Shown here: positions 5,752 through 12,928 of the stretch, piece after piece
Layout: the number at the start of each line of letters is the position of its first letter
How positions within the stretch are numbered: position 1 is the stretch's first letter
Assembly: GCA_035499415.1 (NCBI GenBank)
Contig: DATJYV010000009.1
Span: 1 to 12,928, forward strand
DNA from: DATJYV01 sp035499415
GTDB taxonomy: Bacteria; Bacteroidota; Ignavibacteria; UBA10030
Direction: 5' to 3'
DNA length: 12,928 nucleotides
Notes under the pieces: generated by a model
The model's input: only the letters and a program-made list of their open reading frames with translations
The model's database searches: none
What the model was told of the DNA's origin: nothing
Position numbers and translations under genes: made by a program

Positions 5752-6725
5752 ATTACGAGCGACAGTACGCGGAATATAAGCAATCGATCGATACGTATCT
5801 TGCGAACTTCGTCGACGAGCAGAAGCCGCGCACATTGTATGAGCCGGCGCGGTACATCCTCGCCGCCGGCGGGAAGCGCATTCGCCCCCTGCTGGTGCTC
5901 CTTTCATGCGAGGCCGTTGGCGGCGGAAAGGAAGACGCCATCCACGCCGGGGCGGCGCTCGAAATCCTCCACAATTTCACACTCGTCCACGATGACATCA
6001 TGGACCACGCGCCGTCGCGTCGGGGCCGGCCGACGGTCCACAAGAAATGGGACAACAACGTTGCGATCCTCGCGGGGGATGCTCTTCTCGCGCTCGCGTA
6101 TCGGGCCCTTCTCCGGACGCCGTCGTCCAGGATCCGGGAGATCAGCAAGGTCTTCACCGAAGGCGTGGTGGAAGTTTGCGAGGGGCAGGCGTTCGATAAG
6201 GAGTTTGAAGACGATACGAACGTCGGCGTCGCGGATTATCTTCGGATGATCCAGAAGAAGACGGGGAAGATGGTTGCCGCGGCAACGGAGATTGGAGGGT
6301 TGATCGGGAACGCGCAACCGGAGCACCTGAAGGCATTGCGGAGATTCGGGGAGCGGACGGGAAGGGCGTTCCAGGTACAGGACGACCTGCTGGACATCAC
6401 GGCCGACGAAGAGGAATTTGGGAAGAAGATCGGGAGCGACCTGATCGAAGGCAAAAAAACCTACCTGCTGCTCATGGCGTTGAAAAATGCGAAAGGGAGG
6501 GATCGTCAGAAGCTTGCGCGGGTATTCCGCAACGGCGGGATTTCGAAACGAGAGGTGAAGGAGTTCAGGAACATATACGAAGAAACGGGAGCCATCAGGT
6601 CGGCGCGGCAGCGGATCGCAGAGGATATTCGCGGCGCGCAGAAGGATATTCTCCGTCTGCCGGCCACGGAAGCACGGGGGATGCTCGCATGGCTCACGGA
6701 CATGCTCCTGCACCGAACGTACTGA
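5748..6725 (+). CDS. trans-Polyprenyl diphosphate synthase (geranylgeranyl/farnesyl type)
   Basis: Condenses isopentenyl diphosphate with an allylic diphosphate to make linear prenyl chains for quinones, carotenoids or cell-wall carrier precursors. The 325 residues show GGKRIRP (41-47), the first aspartate motif DDIMD (82-86) followed by RRGRPTVH, KTGKMV (171-176), the second aspartate motif DDLLD (212-216) and GKKTYLL (235-241). The first motif is the short DDxxD without the two-residue insertion of classical bacterial farnesyl synthases, and position -5 is Phe77 while -4 is Thr78. By the known chain-length rules this pattern is like archaeal-type geranylgeranyl synthases, so a C20 product is the best guess, though short or longer chains cannot be excluded. 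Its ATG overlaps the fni stop (ATGA), so translation is probably coupled and the isomerase product feeds it directly. Confidence 0.94.
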   Translation: MNYERQYAEYKQSIDTYLANFVDEQKPRTLYEPARYILAAGGKRIRPLLVLLSCEAVGGGKEDAIHAGAALEILHNFTLVHDDIMDHAPSRRGRPTVHKKWDNNVAILAGDALLALAYRALLRTPSSRIREISKVFTEGVVEVCEGQAFDKEFEDDTNVGVADYLRMIQKKTGKMVAAATEIGGLIGNAQPEHLKALRRFGERTGRAFQVQDDLLDITADEEEFGKKIGSDLIEGKKTYLLLMALKNAKGRDRQKLARVFRNGGISKREVKEFRNIYEETGAIRSARQRIAEDIRGAQKDILRLPATEARGMLAWLTDMLLHRTY

Positions 6726-6745
6726 CGGGCGGCGTTCTTCTGAGC

Positions 6746-7012
6746 ATGATCGAACGTGAAGTGACGATCAGGAACCGGGCCGGTGTGCACACGCGACCGG
6801 CCGCAGCCATCGTGAAGCTTGCGGCAAAATTTCAGTCGGAATTCATCATCGAAAAAGACGGCATCGAGATCAACGGCAAGAGCATCATCGGAGTCATGAC
6901 CCTCGCGGCGGAGCAGGGGTCGAAGCTCCTCCTGCGGTTCGACGGCCAGGACGAATCGGCGGCGGCGCAGGAGATGACGGCGCTCTTCGACCGGGGTTTC
7001 GACGAACCGTAG
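6746..7012 (+). CDS. ptsH: HPr, phosphocarrier protein of the phosphotransferase system
   Basis: Small cytosolic protein that takes phosphate from Enzyme I on a histidine and passes it on. With the start at 6746 the product has 88 residues, the family length, and the active residue falls exactly at His15 in RNRAGVHTRPAA. Ser46 in NGKSIIGVMTL is present with its usual neighbours, so regulation by HPr kinase/phosphorylase is possible, although no such gene is in the window. An in-frame ATG at 6689 would add 19 residues overlapping the prenyl synthase and is unlikely. The Shine-Dalgarno sequence is weak; a 20-bp gap to the preceding stop suggests operon translation. It is followed by its partner ptsI after 32 bp. 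Confidence 0.96.
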   Translation: MIEREVTIRNRAGVHTRPAAAIVKLAAKFQSEFIIEKDGIEINGKSIIGVMTLAAEQGSKLLLRFDGQDESAAAQEMTALFDRGFDEP

Positions 7013-7044
7013 ACGCGGGAGGATTCAGGGAGGATGGGACTGGG

Positions 7045-8859
7045 ATGAAGATCAAAGAAGAGACGCTCGAGACGAAAGCGCCGCCGGAGGTTCGACGGCC
7101 CGGAGAGGAAATTGTCCTTCGCGGCATTCCGGCATCGCCCGGCATAGCCATTGGAGCAGTCTTCATCGCCCGAAAGCACCAGCCGCACGTCTTCGAGCGA
7201 ATCCTTGAAGCCGCGGATGTGGAGAAAGAGATCGATCGTCTGCGAAGCGCTGTCGCAAGGTCGATGAAAGAGATGAAGAAGATCCTGGATTTCGCCGAGC
7301 ATAAGCTGGGTGAGAAACAGGCGAAGATCTTCGAAGCGCAGTTGATGATCCTCGAGGATGCGGTGTTGTTTGAAGCCGTCTACAAACGTATCCGGAAAGA
7401 GCTGAAAAATTCCGAATACGTCGTCCAGGATGAGATCGAAAAATATCATCGCGTCATGCTCGCGTCGAAAGACGAGTACGCCCGGGAGCGGGCGGGAGAT
7501 CTGGAAGACGTGCGCAACAGGATACTACGGAACCTGGACGAGCAGAAGCTCGTTTCGAAGTTCGAAGGCCCCCACATTGTCGTTTCGCACATCCTCGGGG
7601 CGGCGGACACGATGATTCTCAGCCGCAACGAAGTGCTTGCGTACGCGACGGAGGCAGGCGGTGCGACGTCGCACATGGCACTTCTGGCACGTGCGCTGAA
7701 GATCCCCGCTGTTGTCGGCATCCCGACGGTCGCATCGGCCGCGCAGGAAGAGGGGCGCATCGTCGTCGACGGATTCAACGGCGTCATCGTGGTCAATCCG
7801 TCGCCCCAAGCCGTCCGACGGTACGAGGAGAAGAAGGAAGAATATTCGGAGTTTGAGAGGCGCCTCAGCTCGCTTCGCGACCTTCCTGCCGAGACGCTGG
7901 ACGGGCACCGCGTGCGGCTCACGGCGAACATCGAGCTGGAGCAGGAGCTGGAATTCCTCCGCGTGCAGGGGGCTGACGGCATCGGCCTCTACCGCTCGGA
8001 GACGCTTCTGATCGGCCGCGAAGTTTTCCCGTCGGAAGAGGAGCAGTTTCGCGTCTATCACACTCTGGCCGAAGGCGTGTATCCCAAGAGCATCGTCATC
8101 CGCACGTTCGACGTCGGCGGGGACAAGATGATGATGCATTCGGTGACGGAAAAGAACCCATTCCTGGGGTGGCGCGGCATTCGCGTCATGCTCGACAAGC
8201 CCCGGATTTTCCTCGACCAGCTCCGCGCGATCCTCCGGGCCAGCATGAGGAAAAATGTCAGCATCATGTTTCCGATGATCTCCAACATCAAGGAAGTGCG
8301 GCTCGCAAAGCAGCTCCTGCAGGAGGCGAAGGATCAGCTCCGCGCGAAGAAGATTCCCTTTCACGACGAACTGCCCATCGGCGCGATGATCGAAGTCCCG
8401 GCGGCGGCCGTCATCGCGGACCACCTTGCGCGCGAGCTCCAGTTTCTCAGCATCGGCACCAACGATTTGATCCAGTACCTCCTCGCCGTGGACCGAACCA
8501 ACGACATTGTCTCCGAGCACTATCAGGAATTCCACCCTGCCGTCCTCCGCTTTCTGCGGAGAATCATCGAGCGGGGAAAACTCGGCAAGGCGCACGTCGG
8601 CATGTGCGGTGCAATGGCCGGCGACCCCCAGGCCACCATGCTCCTTCTGGGGCTCGGATTGGAGGAGTTCAGCGTTGTCCCCGCCGCTCTGCCGGAGATC
8701 AAAAAAATCATACGCTCCGTTCATTTTACGGAAGCGACCCACCTCGCCGAGAAAGTCCTGAAGATGGAAACGGAGGATCAGATTCAGACGTATCTCCGGA
8801 AAATCATGAAACAAAAATTTCCCGACATCCCCCTCGCGCCGGAGACGCGCTCGGAATGA
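7045..8859 (+). CDS. ptsI: Phosphoenolpyruvate-protein phosphotransferase (Enzyme I of the PTS)
   Basis: Transfers phosphate from phosphoenolpyruvate to HPr; cytosolic dimer in known members. The 604 residues contain the N-terminal HPr-binding and swivel domain (RGIPASPGIAIG at 26-37; active His210 in GGATSHMALLARAL) and the C-terminal PEP barrel (ANIELEQELEF, GIGLYRSETLL at 312-322, RTFDVGGDK at 353-361, NPFLGWRGIR, MIEVPAA, SIGTNDLIQY at 469-478, and Cys521 in GMCGAMAGD). All catalytic residues are present. There is an extra, charged N-terminal tail of about 24 residues before the usual beginning. GGGAGG lies 11 bases before the ATG, a slightly long spacing; a four-codon frame ATG-GGA-CTG-GGA overlaps the start and its stop overlaps this ATG. 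HPr is immediately upstream, but no sugar-specific Enzyme II is visible, so transport versus purely regulatory phosphotransfer cannot be decided here. Confidence 0.97.
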   Translation: MKIKEETLETKAPPEVRRPGEEIVLRGIPASPGIAIGAVFIARKHQPHVFERILEAADVEKEIDRLRSAVARSMKEMKKILDFAEHKLGEKQAKIFEAQLMILEDAVLFEAVYKRIRKELKNSEYVVQDEIEKYHRVMLASKDEYARERAGDLEDVRNRILRNLDEQKLVSKFEGPHIVVSHILGAADTMILSRNEVLAYATEAGGATSHMALLARALKIPAVVGIPTVASAAQEEGRIVVDGFNGVIVVNPSPQAVRRYEEKKEEYSEFERRLSSLRDLPAETLDGHRVRLTANIELEQELEFLRVQGADGIGLYRSETLLIGREVFPSEEEQFRVYHTLAEGVYPKSIVIRTFDVGGDKMMMHSVTEKNPFLGWRGIRVMLDKPRIFLDQLRAILRASMRKNVSIMFPMISNIKEVRLAKQLLQEAKDQLRAKKIPFHDELPIGAMIEVPAAAVIADHLARELQFLSIGTNDLIQYLLAVDRTNDIVSEHYQEFHPAVLRFLRRIIERGKLGKAHVGMCGAMAGDPQATMLLLGLGLEEFSVVPAALPEIKKIIRSVHFTEATHLAEKVLKMETEDQIQTYLRKIMKQKFPDIPLAPETRSE

Positions 8860-9004
8860 GCCGGGAGCGCAAGAGCGCGGGATCATCTCTGCTCGAATTG
8901 ATAACATCGTGCCCGGGATTCGAAGCTGAGAATTGAGCGCTCTTCGCTGACAGCCGAACGGAGTCATCACCCTTTTCACATCTCTCACTTCTCACTCCAC
9001 TTCC
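8860..9004. other. 145-bp spacer between ptsI and the sugar isomerase
   Basis: No gene or T-run-type terminator is seen. It contains the palindrome GAGCGCTC near 8935-8942 and a pyrimidine-rich run (TCTCTCACTTCTCACTCCAC) just before the isomerase ATG in place of a Shine-Dalgarno sequence. A promoter could lie here, but none can be marked with confidence. Confidence 0.4.
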
Positions 9005-10054
9005 ATGACACCAGAAGACATCAAGCGCGGCGACCCCAAAGGGATGGCCAAATGGATCCACGATTTTCCGCTCCAGATTGAGGAGGCGGTTCGCATCGGA
9101 CAGAAAGCCGACCTCCCGCCAAAAGTCTCCAAGGTCCGCAACATCGTCATGACCGGGCTCGGGGGCTCGGCCATTGGCGGAGACCTTCTCCGGTCGTATG
9201 TCGCGGAGGAGACCGGCGTTCCGTTCGTAGTGAACAGGCACTACTTCCTGCCGGAGTTCGTCGGCAAGCGCTCGCTGGTGATCGTTTCCAGTTATTCCGG
9301 GAACACGGAGGAGACGATTGCCGCACATCGGGACGCGACGAAGCGGAAGGCGACCGTCCTTTGCATCACGACAGGCGGAGAAACGGCGAAGCTGGCCAAG
9401 CGCCATCGACAGCCGCTCATCACGATTCCCCCCGGGCTCTCGCCGAGGGCCGCGCTCGGTTTTTCTTTTTTTCCGCTGCTCATCGCGCTCTCCCGCCTCG
9501 GCTTCATCAGGCCGAAGAATCGGGACATCCGCGAAACCGTCCTGCTGCTGAAGAAGAAAGCGGGGATTTTCGCCGACGTGAATTCGCCGGACAACGCACC
9601 CCTCGCGCTCGCGCAGAAACTCCATGGGTCGCTCCCGATCATCTACTCCACGTCGGAACATCTCGATGCGGTCAATCTGCGGTGGCGGGGTCAGATCGCG
9701 GAAAACGCGAAACAGCTCGCCTTCGGGCACGTCCTCCCCGAGATGAATCACAACGAGCTCGTCGGCTGGAATGTCCTGACGGAGCTGATGAAAAAAATGC
9801 AAGTGGTCTTTCTGAGGGATAAGGGGACGCACAAGCGGGTGCTCCTGAGGGAGGAGATCACAAAGGGCATCATATCAAAGTATGCGCAGGAGGTTACCGA
9901 AGTTTGGAGCGAGGGGCATTCACTCCTTGCCCGCATGTTCTCCTTGATTCATTTTGGCGATTGGGTTAGCTTGTACCTTGCGATTCTGAACGACCGCGAC
10001 CCTGAACCGGTGGAAGTAATCAACTTCCTCAAGTCGGAGTTGTCGAAGGTCTGA
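9005..10054 (+). CDS. Bifunctional phosphoglucose/phosphomannose isomerase (SIS-domain)
   Basis: Interconverts glucose 6-phosphate, and in this family also mannose 6-phosphate, with fructose 6-phosphate; cytosolic. The 349 residues form two SIS domains: first GLGGSAIGGDLLRSY (51-65) and SSYSGNTEETI (95-105), which bind the sugar phosphate; PRAALGFSFFPLL (147-159); then IAENAKQLAF (231-240) with the catalytic-base region Glu233, and PEMNHNELVGW (245-255) with His249, as in characterised archaeal enzymes; the end carries the conserved LNDRDPEPV and INFLK. This short archaeal-like type differs from the long E. coli Pgi. The start has no Shine-Dalgarno sequence, but MTPEDIKRGDPKGM is the usual beginning. 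Beside Enzyme I and HPr it places hexose-phosphate metabolism next to PEP phosphotransfer, and fructose 6-phosphate is the starting point for the NDP-sugars made by nucleotidyltransferases such as the one at 3329. Confidence 0.93.
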   Translation: MTPEDIKRGDPKGMAKWIHDFPLQIEEAVRIGQKADLPPKVSKVRNIVMTGLGGSAIGGDLLRSYVAEETGVPFVVNRHYFLPEFVGKRSLVIVSSYSGNTEETIAAHRDATKRKATVLCITTGGETAKLAKRHRQPLITIPPGLSPRAALGFSFFPLLIALSRLGFIRPKNRDIRETVLLLKKKAGIFADVNSPDNAPLALAQKLHGSLPIIYSTSEHLDAVNLRWRGQIAENAKQLAFGHVLPEMNHNELVGWNVLTELMKKMQVVFLRDKGTHKRVLLREEITKGIISKYAQEVTEVWSEGHSLLARMFSLIHFGDWVSLYLAILNDRDPEPVEVINFLKSELSKV

Positions 10055-10106
10055 ATCGCCTCGTGCGTCGGGCGCTGCGCGGGATGGTCTCGTCTTCGTC
10101 GAGGAT

Positions 10107-12926
10107 ATGTACGTGGGCTTGATTCGGAACACTCTTCTCATCTTACTCTCCGTAAGTATGTGCCAGAGGACCTCGGCACAACTGGACTACTTTGGCCGGA
10201 ACAAAGTTCAGTACACCGAATTTGACTGGCAGGTATTGAAGACGGAGCACTTCGAGATCTACTACTATCCCGAAATGGCGGACCTTGCACAACGCGGGGC
10301 TGCGTTCGCCGAAGACTCGTACAGGATCCTCGAGGAGCGCTTCAACCATAATATCAACCACCGCGTCCCGATCATCTTCTACAGCTCGCACATCCACTTT
10401 GAGCAGACGAACACGGCTCCGGGTTTTATCCCCGAGGGTGTCGGGGGCTTCTTTGAATTCCTCAAAGGACGGGTCGTGATCCCGGCGGACGGGTCGATTG
10501 CCCAGTTCAAACACGTCATTCGTCACGAGCTCGTCCATGTTTTCATGTACAGCAAACTGAACCGCATCATGCTCGACCATCGGCAGCCGGAGGACCATTC
10601 ACCCCCCTCGTGGTTTGCCGAAGGTCTCGCCGAGTACTGGTCGACGACCTGGGATACGCAGGCGGAAATGGTGATGCGCGATGCAGTGGTGAGCGGTTAT
10701 CTCGCCCCGCTGACCGAGATGGAACGAATCAACGGCTCCTTTCTGATGTACAAAGAGGGGCAGAACATTTGCCAGTTCATCTGCGAGCGTTACGGCGACG
10801 AAAAACTCCTTCTGCTCATGGAGAATTTCTGGAGGTCCGGTTCGTTCAGCGAGATCATGAAGCTGACCGTTGGACGCAACTACAAAGAGTTCGATGACGA
10901 TTGGGTGTATGCCCTCAAGAAGAAGTACTATCCGACGCTGGCAGAGGAGGACCTCCCGAGCGGCACGGCGAAGAATCTCGTCGACGTCGGCTTCAACTCG
11001 AAACCGTTGTTCTACGACAACGACGGGAAAAAGGACTTGTACTTTATCGGGAATCATACCGGATATACGAACGTGTACCGCCTGGATCTCGACAAGCCCA
11101 AGTCGGAGCCGGTCGTTGTCGTCGAAGGGGAGAAGTCGGATGAGTTCGAGGCATTCCATCTCTTCCAGAGCAAGATGGACATCTCGAAAAAAGGAATCCT
11201 CGCGTTCGTGACGAAGAGCGGCGAAACGGATGCGGTGCATCTGTACGACGTCCGTCGGGGAGTGGTGACGGAAACGCTGCGGTTTCGGGACCTCGTGGGG
11301 ATCGGATCGGTTTCCTGGTCCCCCGACGGCAATCGCATCGTCTTCTCCTCCATCGATAAATCCGGGGAAGACGACCTCTACATCTACAACCTGGAGAACC
11401 GATCGCTTCTGCGCCTCACGAACGACTTTTACGACGACCGCGACCCTGCCTGGTCGCCGGACGGGAGGTACATCGTTTTCAGCTCGGACCGGACGCCGTA
11501 CGGCCCCGGGGGAAAGTACAACCTTTTCCTGTACGACCTTGAGAAGTCTGACATCTCGTACCTGACGCTCGGGGACCAGAACTACTATTCGCCGGCGTGG
11601 TCGCACGACGGGAAGCGAATCGTTTTCACGTGTGACGAGGGAGGAGCCCAGAATGTGTGGATGATGAACGCGACGGACTCTTCGAACCACCGGACAATGC
11701 GAAAGATCACCAAATTCCTGACTGCGGCCTTTGACCCAACATGGGCTGAAGGAGACGAACTCATCTTCACCGCATTCGAGAAATTCAGCTTCCAGATCAA
11801 GAAGGTCGTGGACATCTCGGAGCGGTACAACACGGAGAAGGATGTCAGCGCGTTCGACGGATCGAAGGCGGGCGCGCCCTGGACAACCGCACGTGTGGAG
11901 AGCGAGACGACCGTAAGTCAGTATCGCTACGCGAAGGACTATTCGCTCGACATCGCACAGAGCGAGGTGTCGACGGACCCCATTTTCGGTACAACCGGAG
12001 GGGCGGCGCTGGCGATGAGCGACGTTCTCGGCAACGACCAGTATTACTTCCTCATCTATAATACCGCGCAATCGAAGGAAGATATTCTCGACAGCTTTAA
12101 TTTCGCCATCTCGAAAATCTCGCTCGGCAAGCGGGCGAACTACTCCTACGGCATATTCCGTTTTGCGGGAAATCGCTACGACCTGTCCGACCCGGACGAA
12201 TTCTACTATGAGCGGGCCTACGGCGGATATTTTGCTCTCAGCTATCCTCTCTCGGCATTTCGACGCGTCGAATCGAGCATCGAAGTAATCGATTCGGACA
12301 AGGATAACTATATCGCGCCGGTACCCCGCCGCGCTCTGCTGCTCTCGAATTCCCTCTCGTACATCTGGGACAACTCTCTGTGGGGTCCGAGCGGGCCCCT
12401 CGACGGCAACAGGATGAAGCTCACGGTCGCCTACACGAACGACATCCAGTATTCCAACGTGAGCTACTACACGATTCTGGCCGACTATCGGACATACTTC
12501 CGTCTTTCAACCCGCAGCGCCTTCGCATCGCGTTTCAACCTGTATTACAACGACGGAAAGGAAGCGCGGCGATTCTTCATGGGCGGCAGTTGGGACCTCC
12601 GCGGGTATCCCCTTTTCTCCATCCGCGGCGAGAAACTTTGGCTCACGAGCCAGGAGCTGCGGTTTCCCTTCATCGACCAGCTCGGCATTCGTTTTCCCTT
12701 CGGAGGGATCGGGTTCGGCTCGATTCGCGGCGCGCTGTTCACGGACTTCGGCGGCGCGTGGGACACGCAGTACATCGAAACGGAGGGAAGCGTCGGAGCC
12801 GGCGTTCGGCTCAACCTCGGCGGCGCGCTGGTTCTCCGCTACGACTTCGGTAAACAGATATTGAATAACCTCACGAAGTTCCAGTCGGGCCTCTTCTCTC
12901 AGTTCTTTTTCGGATGGGATTTTTGA
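10107..12926 (+). CDS. Secreted MA-type metallopeptidase / TolB-like propeller / Omp85-like outer-membrane barrel fusion
   Basis: A 939-residue envelope protein with three parts. Residues 1-24 are a signal peptide (RNTLLILLSVSMC...TSA|Q). Residues about 40-280 look like a gluzincin 'peptidase MA' domain: EHFEIYYYP, then HELVH at 140-144 (zinc-binding HExxH) and WFAEGLAEYW (169-178), whose Glu172 is the likely third zinc ligand. Residues about 300-560 carry TolB/PD40 beta-propeller repeats: SWSPDGNRIVFSS (403-415), AWSPDGRYIVFSSD (448-461), AWSHDGKRIVFTCDE (497-511) and a weaker TWAEGDELIFTA. Residues about 640-939 have alternating strands, GGSWDLRGYP (826-834) resembling the conserved RGY loop of Omp85 proteins, LRFPF, and a terminal Phe, as in BAM-assembled barrels. 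The chain is complete. GAGGA sits one base before the ATG but seven before an in-frame GTG at 10113, so GTG may be the true start. Substrate and role are unknown. Confidence 0.85.
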   Translation: MYVGLIRNTLLILLSVSMCQRTSAQLDYFGRNKVQYTEFDWQVLKTEHFEIYYYPEMADLAQRGAAFAEDSYRILEERFNHNINHRVPIIFYSSHIHFEQTNTAPGFIPEGVGGFFEFLKGRVVIPADGSIAQFKHVIRHELVHVFMYSKLNRIMLDHRQPEDHSPPSWFAEGLAEYWSTTWDTQAEMVMRDAVVSGYLAPLTEMERINGSFLMYKEGQNICQFICERYGDEKLLLLMENFWRSGSFSEIMKLTVGRNYKEFDDDWVYALKKKYYPTLAEEDLPSGTAKNLVDVGFNSKPLFYDNDGKKDLYFIGNHTGYTNVYRLDLDKPKSEPVVVVEGEKSDEFEAFHLFQSKMDISKKGILAFVTKSGETDAVHLYDVRRGVVTETLRFRDLVGIGSVSWSPDGNRIVFSSIDKSGEDDLYIYNLENRSLLRLTNDFYDDRDPAWSPDGRYIVFSSDRTPYGPGGKYNLFLYDLEKSDISYLTLGDQNYYSPAWSHDGKRIVFTCDEGGAQNVWMMNATDSSNHRTMRKITKFLTAAFDPTWAEGDELIFTAFEKFSFQIKKVVDISERYNTEKDVSAFDGSKAGAPWTTARVESETTVSQYRYAKDYSLDIAQSEVSTDPIFGTTGGAALAMSDVLGNDQYYFLIYNTAQSKEDILDSFNFAISKISLGKRANYSYGIFRFAGNRYDLSDPDEFYYERAYGGYFALSYPLSAFRRVESSIEVIDSDKDNYIAPVPRRALLLSNSLSYIWDNSLWGPSGPLDGNRMKLTVAYTNDIQYSNVSYYTILADYRTYFRLSTRSAFASRFNLYYNDGKEARRFFMGGSWDLRGYPLFSIRGEKLWLTSQELRFPFIDQLGIRFPFGGIGFGSIRGALFTDFGGAWDTQYIETEGSVGAGVRLNLGGALVLRYDFGKQILNNLTKFQSGLFSQFFFGWDF

Positions 12927-12928
12927 TG

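Noticed and set aside
5904..6713. A 269-codon minus-strand open frame opposite the prenyl synthase
   Set aside because: Antisense shadow of a gene with both aspartate motifs intact.
6689..6745. Longer start for HPr at 6689
   Set aside because: It would overlap the prenyl synthase and shift the active histidine away from position 15; the start at 6746 gives the normal length.
7525..8988. A 487-codon minus-strand open frame opposite ptsI
   Set aside because: Antisense shadow of Enzyme I; the product has no recognisable fold and its composition mirrors the codon bias of the real gene.
10599..12071. A 490-codon minus-strand open frame opposite the envelope protein
   Set aside because: Antisense shadow; the plus strand encodes a complete signal peptide, HELVH site, propeller repeats and barrel across the same bases.

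Overview
The window is a gene-dense, GC-rich piece of a Gram-negative bacterial chromosome. The last gene encodes an exported protein with an outer-membrane barrel that ends in phenylalanine, which supports a Gram-negative envelope. Several features point to the Bacteroidota/Chlorobi/Ignavibacteria (FCB) group: a type 2 isopentenyl-diphosphate isomerase, a short-form adenosylhomocysteinase, a bifunctional phosphoglucose/phosphomannose isomerase, a large secreted MA-peptidase/TolB/barrel protein, and many starts without a Shine-Dalgarno sequence. This assignment is an inference from gene content; no rRNA or other marker gene is present. I see no tRNA, rRNA, CRISPR array, phage or insertion sequence.

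Layout. Positions 1-4303 are read leftward on the minus strand: a sugar-phosphate nucleotidyltransferase (3329-4303), metK (2134-3276), a 335-bp gap carrying a degenerate AT-rich repeat, ahcY (521-1798), and the start of an exported prolyl oligopeptidase cut by the window edge (1-467). MetK makes S-adenosylmethionine and AhcY removes the S-adenosylhomocysteine left after methylation, so the pair forms two steps of the activated methyl cycle.

Positions 4304-4656 are a 353-bp divergent spacer without a convincing large gene. It holds a probable minus-strand promoter for the nucleotidyltransferase. On the plus strand it holds several hairpins and a strong intrinsic terminator (4573-4630) that ends 26 bp before the fni start codon. 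This looks like either a small RNA gene or an attenuated leader of fni, and is one of the two least explained parts of the window.

Positions 4657-8859 are a tight plus-strand operon: fni (IPP isomerase), a trans-prenyl diphosphate synthase overlapping it by 4 bp, ptsH (HPr) and ptsI (Enzyme I). It combines isoprenoid chain building with the general phosphotransfer proteins of the PTS; no sugar-specific Enzyme II is seen here. After a 145-bp spacer come the bifunctional phosphoglucose/phosphomannose isomerase (9005-10054) and a 939-residue secreted protein (10107-12926). That protein joins a zinc-metallopeptidase domain, a TolB-like propeller and an Omp85-like barrel in one chain, and is the other feature most worth following up.

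No wholly new multi-gene system can be claimed from the sequence. The best leads are the structured, terminated RNA before fni, the peptidase-propeller-barrel fusion, and the prenyl-synthase/PTS gene arrangement.
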